Part shown: piece by piece, positions 22,856 through 35,505 of the stretch | How positions within the stretch are numbered: the stretch's first letter is position 1 | How the letters are laid out: the number at the start of each line of letters is the position of its first letter | Assembly: GCA_036346395.1 (NCBI GenBank) | Contig: CM070615.1 | Location: 4,655,534 to 4,719,533, forward strand | Length of the DNA stretch: 64,000 nucleotides | Origin: Hsuehochloa calcarea | Taxonomy: Eukaryota; Streptophyta; Magnoliopsida; Poales; Poaceae | Reading direction: 5' to 3' | Notes under the pieces: model-generated | The model's database searches: none | The model's input: only the letters and a program-made list of their open reading frames with translations | What the model was told of the DNA's origin: nothing | Made by a program: the position numbers and the translations under genes

Positions 22856-23798
22856 ACAGATTTATCACTAGTCTATATCTTTTTAGATGCATACTAAAGG
22901 GGTGTGTGCGTATGTGTACATGCATGGTGGCGTGTGCGCGTGCACGTATTCCTTGTAATCTTAAAAGAAAACTTCACTTGCACAAAAAGAGGCAGTAAAT
23001 TGAGGAAAAAAATCAGTCTAAAATGCTTAAGGTATCTGAGAACACGCGAGCACCAACAAAATGGGGGCATATGTGAGTTAGGACAGTAGTACATCCCCCC
23101 TGGCCGTCCAACACACATGGCAGGCATCACACTGGCATTCCCACGTACCCATCGACACCGGCTTTTGTTTTCCTCTGAGAGAGAAAAATCAAGAAAAATG
23201 CGTCATTCTCGTTCTTCTCCATAGCCTTGGACCTTGGTGTCCTCTTCTCCCAGCTCCAAGAAAAGCTAAAAGCCTAAAAGACTGGGAGGGAGAGGAAGTC
23301 GTCGTCGTCGTGTAGTGTATTGCTCAGGTTTGGCCTCAAGATTTGCTTGCTCCTGTGGTAATCGAGGTCAGCATGGGTCTCGCACTGTCTCAAATCTCGT
23401 ATTGATGTTGTTGCCCTTCCCTCATCCAAATCTTGGATCTACCAATTTGTTCTGGTCTTTTTTCCGTGAGCAATCGAATCCTAGTCTTTCTGGGATGCTC
23501 CGTTCAATTTCCATATTATTGGAGGGAGGGAATAGTTACTCGCTTCGCCCCTATTTGACGGCTGTAGGGTGATTCTTGAGGAATTGTTCAGATGATGAGC
23601 TACTTCATTATCTTGCATCTCTAGATTTATAGCGTAGTCCGGTATCGTTGTGGAGTTCTCAAATGTCTATTTTGCATTGACTGTTCAATAATTCCTCTGA
23701 ATTACTTTCTCAGGTCGGGTCGCAGGACTGATAAGAAATACTTGTGCCATATATGGTATCTGTAAGAAATACTAGTATCTGGCTGATCCTTTGGGCGA
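22856..23798 (+). other. Upstream region and 5' leader of the trihelix gene
   Basis: From about 23190 the sequence changes to pyrimidine- and GTC-repeat-rich leader-like DNA (GTCGTCGTCGTCGTGTAG near 23297). No clear TATA box was found. A plausible leader intron runs from about 23328 to 23713. Sequence at 22890-22945 holds a short GTGTGCGTATGTGT-like tract. Confidence 0.4.
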
Positions 23799-25121
23799 AT
23801 GGAAGGCGATAACCTGCCCTCTGGAAACCTGATGCAAGGAGCACCTTATGGCAGTTTAGACTTGCATTGTAACCCCATGCAAATGCATGCTCCAAACTCT
23901 GCAAATGAGGGTTTCAGCCACTCTCAGATGCCTGGCAATTTCTCCATGCCTATGAACCAGGTTACAGATTCTGACCACTTGTCAGAATTTCAATTTGCAG
24001 AACATGGCAAGACTGATCACCACCATCACCACCACCATCATCACACGAAGAACTGCATGAGCGATGATGAGGAGCATGGTGCGAACGAGGATGCCACTGA
24101 TAGCCAAAGCGGCAAGGGAAAGAAGGGCTCTGGATGGCAGCGGATGAAGTGGACTGATTCAATGGTTAAGCTTTTAATTACTGCAGTATCTTACGCCGGC
24201 GATGATCCAGGAGCTGATTCAGGAGGTGGGAAGAGGAACTGTACAATGATGCAGAAGAAAGGCAAGTGGAAGGCAATATCGAAGGTCATGGGTGAGCGAG
24301 GCTGCAATGTGTCACCGCAACAGTGTGAGGATAAATTCAATGACCTCAATAAGAGATACAAAAGGCTTACGGATATCCTTGGTCGGGGTACAACTTGCAA
24401 TGTTGTGGAGAATCCAGCACTTCTGGATCGCATGGATAATCTCTCGGAGAAGTTGAAAGAGGATGCGAGGAAGATATTGAGCTCAAAGCACTTGTTCTAT
24501 GAGGAGATGTGCTCCTACCATAATAACAACAGGGTGAGTTTGCCTGAAGATCATGCGCTTCAGCGTTCACTGCAGCTTGCTCTTAGGTGTAAAGAGGAAA
24601 ATGATCCGAGGAGGGGAGCAAGTGGAGATGCCGATGAAGATGATCAAAGTGCAGACACTGATTATGAGGAGAATGATGAGGAGCATCAAACGATGCATGG
24701 CAATAAGGGCACCCTGCCCATGCATAAAAGGATACGGTATATGGTGGGTAATGAGGATGTAGGTTTTGGTAACTCTTCCAGCTCACATGACTGTGGCAGG
24801 AGGTCTGATCCCCATGGCGTCACACTGGATATCAACAAAGATTTTCCAGATGGAACTAACTTGGCTTTGGCACAAAAGGACTTGGCTACACAATTTGCAG
24901 AGCTTGAGAAACATCGCTTGCAAATTGAAGTTCAGGCACTGGAGCTTGCAAAACAACGCCTCAAGTGGGAACGATTTAGTAAAAAGAAGGACAGGGAACT
25001 GGAAAGGATGAGTTTGGAGAATGAACAAATGAAGATTGAGAATAAACACTTGGAGCTGGAAGTAAGGCACAAAGAGTTAGAGCTCGAACTCAAGCTGAAA
25101 GGCAATGGCAATCATTCATGA
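23799..25121 (+). CDS. Trihelix (Myb/SANT-like) transcription factor, intact single-exon CDS
   Basis: A 440-residue nuclear DNA-binding protein. Residues about 115-200 form the trihelix/Myb-SANT-like domain (MKWTDSMVKLLITAVSYAG ... KGKWKAISKVMGERG ... CEDKFNDLNKRYKRL), with the tryptophan-centred helices typical of plant GT factors. Ahead of it lie a nine-histidine run (residues 74-82) and an acidic segment. A second acidic segment sits near 275-300, and a long Glu/Lys/Leu-rich coiled coil fills about 365-435 and probably mediates dimerisation. The single exon and domain layout fit the GT-gamma clade (rice OsGT-gamma proteins, Arabidopsis HRA1 relatives), several of which are linked to stress or low-oxygen responses; clade placement is by memory and tentative. 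The ATG at 23799 starts the only long frame. An intron in the 5' leader is plausible (donor CTCAG/GTTTGG near 23327, acceptor ending 23713). Confidence 0.93.
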   Translation: MEGDNLPSGNLMQGAPYGSLDLHCNPMQMHAPNSANEGFSHSQMPGNFSMPMNQVTDSDHLSEFQFAEHGKTDHHHHHHHHHTKNCMSDDEEHGANEDATDSQSGKGKKGSGWQRMKWTDSMVKLLITAVSYAGDDPGADSGGGKRNCTMMQKKGKWKAISKVMGERGCNVSPQQCEDKFNDLNKRYKRLTDILGRGTTCNVVENPALLDRMDNLSEKLKEDARKILSSKHLFYEEMCSYHNNNRVSLPEDHALQRSLQLALRCKEENDPRRGASGDADEDDQSADTDYEENDEEHQTMHGNKGTLPMHKRIRYMVGNEDVGFGNSSSSHDCGRRSDPHGVTLDINKDFPDGTNLALAQKDLATQFAELEKHRLQIEVQALELAKQRLKWERFSKKKDRELERMSLENEQMKIENKHLELEVRHKELELELKLKGNGNHS

Positions 25122-25926
25122 CATTTATTTAGCTGATTAAGACTGACTTGTAAGATGGTAAGCTAACTCTCTGTTATCATTACCCTGAGAAAGCTCAATA
25201 TTAATCATTTGAGTAACTTTTCTTCTTTCACCAAGTCTTTGCTATTGCTGTGCTGCTAGCCTGCTAGGTGCTGTTTGATAACGAATTAACACTTTATTTC
25301 ATCTTAGTTTTTCACTCCCTGTAAATGTTTCAAAGTTTGGTGTGAACTTGAAATGTCGATACATGTTTAGGGAGCAATGGAATTCTTGAGATATCGAGTT
25401 CTTGACTAATGTACAACAAGAATTTAAATTGCTTATATCATTAGTTTGTGAGCTATTATATGAGGAGTAATCATACTAAATTGCAGTAATGCTTGCAGCC
25501 ATATACATGGTATATTCGTATTTTCTATGCATTGATCACTGATTTTGGGTGATATGGTGGTTGTACATACTACACACGAGTTTCATTTATTTGAACTTTC
25601 ACATCAATTTGTATCCCTGGCTAAATTGTAGTATACTAGTATTTTCTTATTTCAACGTCTTATAGCCTAGTAACTCACAGTAGTCTGAATTGCTAGAAGC
25701 TTTGAAATGAATAAAGACATCTGTTCAGTATTTAATATTTATACTCTGTTTTAAAAAATATCTATATTGGCCACTACTTTCAACATTGCAGACTTTCAAG
25801 TGAACTTAATTTGATATGTTTTTTTGCCCTAGACTTATTTACACTTACTAATCCTACAAGGCTACAACCGATATATCAGGCGTTACATACCATGTACTAG
25901 TTGATTCCATTAAATTGTAGACCGCA
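25122..25926 (+). other. 3' flank of the trihelix gene, no other gene seen
   Basis: AT-rich, T-rich sequence that should contain the 3'UTR. Several AATAAA-like hexamers occur (for example TCAATATTAATC and GAATAAAG near 25190 and 25709), but none can be singled out as the polyadenylation signal. Confidence 0.4.
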
Positions 25927-28900
25927 TGTCGGGACCCAAAAATGTAATTCTGAACCCTCTGTGTATAATGCACTAGTTTAAGATCACGCTAGTGCACACA
26001 GTGTCAACATATATAAATATCGATCAACACAAGACGAATAATAGTATAAACGAGTAATTTGAATAACATAATGGTTTTGACCTTATGGTCGAGTTTACAT
26101 TTATTAAGCTCGCAGGGCTGACAACAAATAAAATAGCAGCAGCGGAACAAATAAACTCCAGCGGAATCCCATCAATTCACCATAGACAACCGACTGGGAT
26201 CAAGACTCTAACGATCAGCACCTTCGTAGAACCCCTCCTCAAATGCAGACGAAAACTCTTCCACTTTTGTTGAATGTTTGCAGTAAGCATGAGTACACAA
26301 CTGTACTCGCAAGTCATACCACAGAATGCAATTTATATATAATGGTTTATTCCAAAGAAATAACTTCTGTGGTTATTTTGCATAAAGCAACATTTGCAAT
26401 TGAATACAAATAATATATTGAAAACTTACTTTAAAAACAAATAAACAATAATAGTTTAACATCTGTTTTCACAAAGAACATAAAGCCTAATCAAATTCTT
26501 TTACATAGCCATATGGATTAAGTCACACAGCTGTCCCTTCCCAAATGTTTTATGAAAATTTAACTCTCGTGTGAAATCCCCGAGTATGTCTATAACCGTG
26601 GTCCGTGGATGCATCTATTCGAATAGATTGATTAACACTCTGCAGAGGTTGTACACTTTACCCACACGATATAATCAGTGTAGCTAGCACTAATCATAAC
26701 AAAATATTTCAGAAATTTCATCTCAAGCATTGACACTCCCGACGTGCTTTACCACCGTCCAATTTATGCACACATCTCTTGGTACGACATACACCGTTGG
26801 ATAGGGAAGCGGCGAACTGTCCCGCGATGTGAGAATCATACCTCCACCCTGGCACACAGCCTAACCTACAACCTGAGTTGTCAATGTCAAGACTTCATAA
26901 CCTACTAAGTTAGGCATGTCCCATCCGTTAGATGATGACTCGTAGCGCACACACATGCTATCAACGAGTAACAACACACAGCGCACACAGTTTTATCACA
27001 CAGCTCTATAATCACTTAGTCTAGTTTATATTTGCAACTCACGTGAGATGATGACTCGTAGCATGACTAAACAATCTACTCGTATCTAACCAACCCACGT
27101 TGGTGCTATGATAATACCAACTAGTAATGAACCAACCTAGGGTGACAAAAGATCATGACATAACAATAGACAAGGTGAATGTAACAAATTGGATTAATAA
27201 CTAAACCCAAAAGCATTTAAATAAAATACTTAAAGCAAAATGCTATAATTTGAATCAAAGTATTTTGAAAATTGGGTTCAATATGATCAAAAGTATAACT
27301 TGCCTTGGAATAGGTCTAGGTACTAGTCTTGATTTTGGTGCACTCCTTCAAAAGTCTCCGATGTATTAACGTCTACACGCAATCAAAACAAATAAATAAA
27401 TAGCAGAGATAAAACAAACTCCAAAAATTAAATGATAAAACAAACTCCAAAAATTAAATAAAAATTTCAGATACATAGAGCTCGAATTTAGATGCATTTA
27501 GGAATTTGAATGGGCTCAATCAGAGTTCGAATGAAGAAGATATAGCCTCTGGAAGATCAAAATTAAAGAAATAACCTAAATTAGAATTTCTGAAATTATC
27601 TGAATTATTTTTCTACTAAAAAATCCGGATATGACGTCAGCACACTATTTCGGAATTATAATAAATCTTGGAAAAAAGCTACAGTGGCTGATATGCAGGA
27701 CCCACGATCTATAGACGGAGTCCACGAAACTGATTTATTGGTCCACAGGCTCACTAGTCTACGGAACAGTGCACCTGAAAACAGGGCCCACAAGGCATAG
27801 GCTTGGTCAACGGTGTATTGGGTTCATGGAAGATTGAATCTGGGCTTCGGGTGAACCGCCCACGCACACGCGCATGTGGCGCTAACGAGGACGCCACGCA
27901 GGCTGCCACGCACGCACGAAGCTGACATGGCGGTTGACGTGGGTGACAGAGACGCGGTGGCGCTCAGATGCGGGGCTTCGCCGACGGCGAGTGGTACTAG
28001 CGTGAAGCTGGCGCTATTGCGCACTCGTGGGTGCACTCACTGGTGGTTGAGGTGGACGGTGGTGGCCGGCGGTGAGCTCGAAGCGGCGGAGAAGAACCGG
28101 TTATTGTCGGACGAAGGCTCCGGCGACGCTTCGACAGCGGGGAAGGGTTCTGGAGGTAGCCCGGACGACGACGGACTCAGCAGTGCAGTCGGCGATGATG
28201 AGGTGGCGACGACGCAATTCGAAGAATGAAAAGCTTCGGTCGGAAACCTAAAACTTGGATTGCAGCGGTGCTAGGGTTCTCGGGATGATGAGGGTGGGGG
28301 CTTTGGGTTGCGGAGGTGTTGGCGAACCTCGGGGTGCCTTTTATAGGGTCCGAGTGTGCCGGGATAAGAATCCCCAAATTGACTCCGTGATGAACACGAA
28401 ATCAAATTCGGAAATCTAGGAGTTAGAAATCGATACGGGATATGATTCGGCCGGATTTGGATGTGAGATAAGAGATAAGATTTGACGCGGAAATCCAGGA
28501 TGATTTAGTTGGAGAGTCCGTTTGTCAGACGAAGCTCGAGCTCCAGCCACGGCGGACGAGGGCAGCAGCTGCGCGAGGAAGGCGAAGCTGCGGGCATGAA
28601 GACGGTGGGGCCCACGCGTCAGAGGCGGGACGCGCACGAGAAGAATGAAAGGGAGAGGATGTCAGTCGGAGGTGAGGCGCGCGCGCGGGAAAGAAGAGAA
28701 ATGGGCTGCACAGAGAAGAGAAATGGGCTGCACAGTGTTGGGCCGGTGAAAATAGGGTTTGGGTTTTGGCCCAATTACCGTTCCAAGATTTTAAATAGAT
28801 TTTCTATTTTAGAAAATACAGAAAATCCAAATGGCAAATAGAAAATAACAAATGCACTCGAAAAAATTCTAGAAGAATCTAGAAATTATATCCGAGCACA

Positions 28901-29077
28901 TAGAATCCAAATAAAATAGTTTTGACAATCGTTGATGTTGGAATTAATCATATTAAATTATTTTTATACTAAAAGTCGATATTAAGCTTTAATTAAAATT
29001 CAAATAAAATCCAAATGGTGAATTTTCCAACTAACTAATAAAATATTTTTAAAAGCTCAGAAAATTAGGATGTTACA
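25927..29077 (+). mobile_element. Ty3/gypsy-type solo LTR, 3.15 kb, copy B
   Basis: Begins TGTCGGGACCCAAAAATG and ends AAATTAGGATGTTACA, with exact CCGCA duplications at 25922-25926 and 29078-29082. It shares with copy A the TATTCGAATAGATTG segment (about 26610), CTGCAGAGGTTGTACACTTTA, TATAACTTGCCTTGG (about 27295) and the AT-rich 3' end. A GC-rich block (27840-28720) with ORFs on both strands belongs to the LTR because the fragment at 44904-46095 shares it. No internal retroelement region is adjacent. Confidence 0.85.
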
Positions 29078-29082
29078 CCGCA

Positions 29083-29999
29083 TAATAGGTTATAGATGGC
29101 TTCGTAAAAGTTAGGAAGATGGGTACATTGATTGACTCATACTAACACTTTATAGAGCATATTGGATTTTTTGTTACCAATAGATTCTCGTTGGTTTTGT
29201 TTAATGAAATGGAAAAGAATGCATCCCTAGTTTCGAAAACTGTTAGTTACTGCTAAGTGGTAACAAAGGCAAACTAGTACTGTACCATAAATAAGCTGTG
29301 CCCTGAACCTGAGATGGTTGTACTCTGCCTGCTGTTGACAGTTGGTAGTTGGTGTCAGTTATCCTTGTCAGTCCTGTTGCTTTTCGAGAATGCATAGGAG
29401 AGCTGCATATCATTTGAATTAGGATAGAAAACAATTACAAGACTAACTATGAACTAAATCATCTAAAAACCGATATAAACACTACAAGAAGAGATTACAT
29501 TTACATGATTGATCAGCAGCAACCTAACAAACAACTCATATCCTGTTGTTGTATCTTGCTATCTTTTATTGGAGCGTTTTTAAGGTGGCATATGATGCTG
29601 TAGAACTCGTTATAATTATGAGATTTAGTAGAATACCTTATCAGGCCTGTTCTGTTTTTCCCCATTTGGTCTGGCTTGTGAGGTAGGAAACAAATTTGCT
29701 GACCAAAATTTGTGTAGGAATTTCCTGGCTATAGCATAGTGCTGTCCAGAAGTTATACGCAATGAATAATCATCCTTGCTTCTAGATAAAGTTGCAGATA
29801 GTTGTTTAATACATATAGAGGTTTATGCAAAAGTAACAGCGAGAGCTTTCTAACTTCTGGAACAGTTGCAAAGTACTAGAAGTTCCCTAAGTTTTGTTCT
29901 AGACCTGAACTTATACATATTAGGTGCGTAGATACAATGTTACGTTGGATTAGCCTTAGCTTCAGTTTAGTGCTCAAGACAATGTACCCTTCACATGTA

Positions 30000-30041
<42 letters not shown>

Positions 30042-31440
30042 TTAAAGACCGCTAAGGATACTTCCAATGCTTTGGTGCCTTCCCATGCTGACCTTACTTT
30101 CTAATTACTTGCTAATTGTCATGATTCATGAAGTTGTATTGTTGTTTGCGATCATATTAGTTAATAAGACTCTTAAGCTTTTTTCTCTCTCTCTTGAGTT
30201 TGCTTATTCTATTGGTTCTTTTAGGTTGCTGATGGCCTATGATGTTAGGGTAGAATACTGCCAGAAGGTCGACCGTGTGCTTTGCCCGGCATCTCATTTC
30301 ACAAGAATGGGGTTTTTTTTATGATGCCTATGATGTGTCTCTTCAGTTTTTGCATTTTTGTTGTAATATTCTTTGCGCTAGTGGGCTTGATATGTACCAT
30401 AACTCTGATTTGTGAGTGAGTGGTAGGCTTGCTAACCACAAACACTCACAGTAAAGCCTGAAGAACGTGTTGTATGCTGCAAATTTCTGTCATAAGTTTC
30501 TACCTATACTTTCTGTATAACAAGCTCTTGTTGTTCATCAAGAATCTGAGCTGACATTCAGTCTGGCATTTGTCTCCTTGTTTTCTTGTACATTTTTTTG
30601 CCAAAAAAATATGATGGTAAGCATCCATAGTTACTGTGTGGCTTTTGTTCATGAAAATCAACTGCATCTTGAATGTTGTTCTTTTTTATTTTTTGAAGGG
30701 ATTGAATGCTGAAGCTGAACCCCTCCTTTAAGCTGTAAATTTTTCATGACAAATCTGCCAGGTAAACATCTAGAAATAGGGAAAGGGAAAAATATGTTTA
30801 GTAAGAATATAGTACTTGTCAGTTGTCACGATAGTACCGAGTATCTGAATCTGATCTCAAAAAGAAAAGCTGTCATGCTTGTATCTGAAGGAAAAAGTTG
30901 AGACTCATGAAGTGCCACGAAAGTTTAATTTTCATGCTAAACCAACCCATGAACTTTCGAAACCAGACTATTTAACCCTGGCAGTGACTTCAACCGTAGT
31001 AGTGCCACACTTATTAGTGAGACAAGAGGCAATTTCAAAAATCTGATTGCCTGACTCATGACAAGACATCCACATCATCCTCAAATATATTTCCAAACAT
31101 AATTACATATAGAGTGAGTGGAAAACCAACATAAATTATAAAGGGATTAAATCACCCACGAATTCGTAAGAGGTAGAGCGAATTTGCAGTCTCCGCATGC
31201 ACGCACAACCACTGAGCAGGCAACACGCGCTTATTGTCCGATCCACGTTTCATCGTTAGCAACGTTGGGTAGCACGGATGGATCCGCCGCTGAGTTTGTT
31301 TGAATTGAATACCCAATATCATGAAGTAGAAAACTGGGAGCAATATCAAGAAGTAGAAAACCTGAAGAATTCCGTGATAATCGAGAAAGATAATATATGG
31401 ACTTTCATATATATGAAAAATACTCAAAATAGTAGTACAG
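29083..31440. other. Intergenic stretch between the solo LTR and the Tubby-like gene
   Basis: About 2.3 kb without a recognisable coding region. The short ORFs present (for example 30067-30324 +) have no family features. A dinucleotide repeat lies at 30001-30039. Part of the stretch may be 3'UTR or promoter sequence of the neighbours. Confidence 0.5.
30001..30039. repeat. (CA)n microsatellite
   Basis: About nineteen uninterrupted CA units. The valine/cysteine ORF on the minus strand across it (30067-29876) is an artefact of the repeat. Confidence 0.97.
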
Positions 31441-31456
31441 TAATAAAATTACAACC

Positions 31457-31465
31457 TATATAAAA
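31457..31465 (+). promoter_or_regulatory. TATA box, probable promoter of the Tubby-like gene
   Basis: CCTATATAAAACC sits about 40-100 bases ahead of a CT-rich leader (31545-31615) typical of plant 5'UTRs. A start site near 31490-31500 is expected. Confidence 0.5.
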
Positions 31466-31499
31466 CCACACAAAGAAAAGAATCACTGGTTGGTGTAAG

Positions 31500-31718
31500 G
31501 TGTTAATTTTCTGCGGGCACGTGAACTTGTCCAGCCACCACCACTTGTTCTTTCTTTCTCCACCTCCCCTCTCCCTCCTCCATTTCTTTCCCCCCTTCCC
31601 CTCTCCCTCCTCCCGTCCTCCGATCCAAATGGCGCCTCCGCAATCCGTTCCCGGCGGCCTCCCGTAGCCACGGTTCGCCCCGGTCCCGCATCCGCCGCGC
31701 GGCTCGCTTCAGTCTGAG
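31500..31718 (+). other. 5'UTR exon of the Tubby-like gene
   Basis: CT-rich then GC-rich leader ending at a good donor (CAGTCTGAG/GTGCGT, GT at 31719). The matching acceptor is most likely TTTTGCAG at 36583-36590, followed by leader sequence to the ATG at 36716. That gives a 4.87-kb intron in the 5'UTR, which hosts a MULE. The exact transcription start is inferred. Confidence 0.55.
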
Positions 31719-32756
31719 GTGCGTGTCGCCCGGATCCGAGCTCCTTTCCCCCGAATATGTGTGGGGTTATTGTTTCGCGTTGTTGGAGAGGAGGTTGGGT
31801 TCATTAGAGGCGGAAAGGAGGGATCTTTGGCTGAAACGAGGTGTTTTTGAGCTTAATTTGCTGGGAATTGGTGGAAAGGCGGCGGATTTAGCTGTATTTT
31901 GGGCTAAAAATTCGTGGGATTTGGGTTGAAGACGTAGGTGGTGCTCGTCAGCTATTTTAAGGGGGTTAACCTTCGTGGTTTCGGTGGAAGCGAGGCAATG
32001 CAACCGGTAATCATTTGTTTATTTTGGCCTTCTGCAATTCTGTGCGTCGTTTGCTCCTTGTAATGTGTAGTATGTGGATATTAACATGTAGTCATGTGTT
32101 GCTAACCTAATTAACTTGTCACAATTTCATTGATTTTAGGCTGTTATGATTAGAGCATTAGGTATTCTCGGCTGCTAATGTTGGGACAATGCATCTTTAA
32201 TGATAATGAGTTCAATCTGAGAAATTCACGTTGGATAGTTAGTCAAGTGTTAGATTGATAGTATTGTCAGTAGCATTGGGTTGTTGTCCAGCTAGTAGTA
32301 GGAAATGGGGCAGTTAAGGTTTGTTTTGATGATTTTGCTCTGGTACTACTTAGATACATGAATCAAAGCAATGGTGGAAAGTTCTTTAGTAGAGATTGCT
32401 AGAAGTCAGAAAGGAGGATACTTGATAACTTTGCTACAATTTATTAGATTGGAAGTAATTGAGCTCATGTTTTAGGATTTTTTTAAAAATAATATTATTA
32501 ATTTAAAAGATAATTACAAAAACAAATAGTCGAAAAAAACAATTACAAAACTAGGCTTCTCCTGTCACCATTTCAAAGCAATTCCCTGTCGCCAATTGGA
32601 ATGGCGATGGGTCCTAGCCACTGGCGACAGGGGGCTCAACAGTACCTAGAGCTCCCTGTCGCCATTTGAATTCATTTTTTAATTTTAAAAATTTGGAAAA
32701 CTGTTATTTTTAATTCATCTCCACTCCTTTTGTACTAAGTATTTTTGAGCACATAT

Positions 32757-33015
32757 TTTGTCGTCAAATTACACCGATATTATATAACATTCAGCACAAT
32801 GTTATAACATCTTTTGTCGATAAATCAAAAATTTTACGGGCTATTTCTGAGCATATTTTTTGTCGACAAATCACAATGACATTACATAACATTCAGCACA
32901 ATGTCATAACATTTTTTGTCAATAAATCACAATAACATCCTGCGCAGCGTTGTCATATACTTTGTGGACAAATCACACTGATATTATGTAATATTCATCA
33001 CAACATCATAACACC
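32757..33015. repeat. Imperfect tandem repeat of about 102 bp, three units
   Basis: Units start near 32757, 32860 and 32962 and share TTTTGTCGACAAATCACA-like and CATAACATTCAGCACAATG-like segments with substitutions. They lie between the left inverted repeat and the transposase remnant, a place where MULEs often carry transposase-binding subterminal repeats. Confidence 0.7.
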
Positions 33016-33084
33016 TAGTTTTTTTACAAATTAAAGTGATATTACAAATCATTGGGCACCACATATTTCAACTGGACGAACCTT

Positions 33085-35505
33085 TCACGTGGTCGCGACC
33101 TCAATGTCCGCCATGTGGACTGCCTCGAGTGGGGCGGTCGGATGAGGTCCCTGTAGCGACGTCCGGACTGCCGATGTCTCTTTCGTCCTGTGAATTTCTC
33201 GTAGGGTATTTCTTGAAAGTGTGCCCAGATTCCCTGCAAATGGAGCATTTCTTCGTACGACGCTTGGCTTCTGCTTCGTCCATGTCGTTCTTGATGCGTC
33301 GTACCTGTCGCCGGCCAACTTTTCCCTTAAGCCTATCAATGTCTGCGGCCCAGATTAGTTGGTCCTAGGTCGGATGGTCAGTGAAATGACCAACCACGGA
33401 GTAACCATACATCTATGCACTCCAGGTTTGCATCATCTCCTCTTTATTGAAATAGTCAGAGAGGTACTGACCGGGATGTTGCGCCACTGTCGAACTTGTG
33501 GCCATAACATGGAAGCAGGGTCTATGCAAAAGAATAGGCTTGTTGCAAGTGCATATGCAACTAGCGTGGCGTAACGTGCACTCTTGGGTGATTCTCTCGT
33601 GGTTTGTCTCACGGCGTCCTTTATCCCCGTACATTATCTCGAAGCGAAGCTCCCTTGTGCCCATCTTGAATGCCCGGTGCATCTCACCCTTGTTGCTCTT
33701 CGCCTCCATATACTTGGTGATCATGGCAAAGTAGAGTACTCTGTCATTTGCCATGACGACCGACGCGTTGTTGTTTCTGTCAACAAAGTAATTTGTGGTA
33801 CTGCGGAGAATTGCCTCTACAATACCAACCAAAGGGAGGCATCTTGCACTACATATGACCCAGTTGTACACCCCAGCTAGATTGGTTATCATGATACCAT
33901 ATCGAGCACCACCCCCTGTCATGTAGCAACGACCGCTTGTCCTTAGACTCATGCTCAATCCAATCCAAGAAGCATTTCACCATCGCCCCCATCTTCCTCG
34001 TCACACAAGGACCATCTGTGGGTAACTGTGGCAATGCTTCGGGGGCCTGGTCAGTGCTTGGGTGGCCCTTTTCGCTGTCTCCTTTCTGTGCGTCTGGGTC
34101 CGCTCATCCAAAATCTTCCAGAGTGGTTCAAACTTTCGCTGCTGGTTCTGGTTGCACAGCTGCTTGAACAGGTTCATCAAGTCCTTGTTGCGGAACTACT
34201 TGTAGAAGTTTGCACCTAAGTGCCTCATGCACCACTTGCTCTGCAGATCTACCTATTGAAGTGGTTCGTTCTCTCCTTGTTGTAGCTGAGTTATTGCACG
34301 CAGCAGGTCCGCATGCCGATCATGTATGACACATACGTTAGGACGGCCCTGTACAATACAAATTCTCAAATTCCTCAGGAACTACAATCAGCTATCTGTG
34401 TTCTCGCGTTCAACGAAAGCGAATGTCATGTGAAGAACTTGATTGTTCCCGTCCGTTGCTATCGCAGTCCGTATCTAGCCCTTGTACTTTCCAGTTAGGA
34501 ATGTGCCATCCACGCACAAGATTAGACGGCAGTGCCGGAATGCATTGATGCATGGATCAAAGGCGAAGAATGCTCACTTCAGTATCCTCTTATTGGCCCA
34601 CTTCGGATGTGTGGAATCTTAAATGTCGACATGAGTGCCAGGATTCCTGTCTTGTATGACTCGGAGTAGCCCGAGGAGGTTGTGGTAGGAGTCTTTAAAC
34701 GTACTGAACCTTGATTCCAATGCCTTCTGTTTTGCCCTCCACGCCTTGGTATAGCTAAACGTGTACTAGAATCTTGCCTCAATCGCCTGAATGATGGATC
34801 GTGGCTCAAAATCTAGATTATCCACAATCTCACCGTATATGAGGTTGGCCATGAAGCTTAATGATAGGTTCTGTGGGATCAGATTGACTCAATGACGACA
34901 CATGTGTGAGGACAACTATAGAGCATTTCAGTAGGTGCCCCACTTAGGCTTAAATGTGTGCACTAGCCAAGGGCATCCCTCTATGTCGCACTTCACGTCG
35001 TAGCATCTTGAGTTAGACTTGACGACTATGAATGTAGCCGCAATGACAAGGCCCAGAATTTGACCGCCTCCTGCACAACGTCCTTGCATTTGGACATAGC
35101 TCCTTGCCTGACCTCGCTCTGGTCGTACTCCTACGGCATACGGGAGCCTTCGTTAACGACGAGGTTGTCGAACTGGTATGTGTTCCGCTCGGATGGAATC
35201 GCCTGCTGGTCCACATCATCCTCGTCGTCGAATCTTTCGTCTTCTGACAATGCCATGTAGTCTTGGTCTTCGAGATCCATCCTTTGCACTAGGGCTTCCA
35301 ACTCCTCACCCTTGTCAGCAAGCCCACTAGTTTGCCTGACTGAAGGAGCTACTTCCGCAGGGTCTTCATCAATAGCATCAGCAACTCCGGGAGCTTTGGC
35401 CATTGAGTACGCCGCGTTGTGGCTGGAGTCCCCGACTTCTTCGGCATCACCACCCCCGTCTTGTTCAGCCGCCGATGCAGGAAAGGTGTGCGACCGGACG
35501 GGCAA
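33085..35505 (-). pseudogene. MULE transposase pseudogene (MuDR type)
   Basis: Read on the minus strand, pieces in different frames run in transposase order. The N-terminal acidic segment is at 35505-35131. The DDE-type core is near 34560-34380, with FDPCINAFRHC and CVDGTFLTGKYKG and a stop after the latter; its aspartate is the expected first catalytic residue. The C-terminal part is at 33958-33413 and ends in a SWIM zinc finger (CTCNKPILLHRPCFHV). A broken zinc knuckle (CSICRESGHTFKKYP, last cysteine lost) lies near 33250. Stops and frameshifts throughout show that it is dead. It is antisense to the host gene. Confidence 0.85.

Noticed and set aside
27876..28229. 117-codon Asp/Gly/Ser-rich ORF
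   Set aside because: It is within gypsy solo LTR copy B, and the related fragment at 44904-46095 does not keep the same protein.
29876..30067. Minus-strand ORF with a Val/Cys run
   Set aside because: It is the translation of a (CA)n microsatellite.
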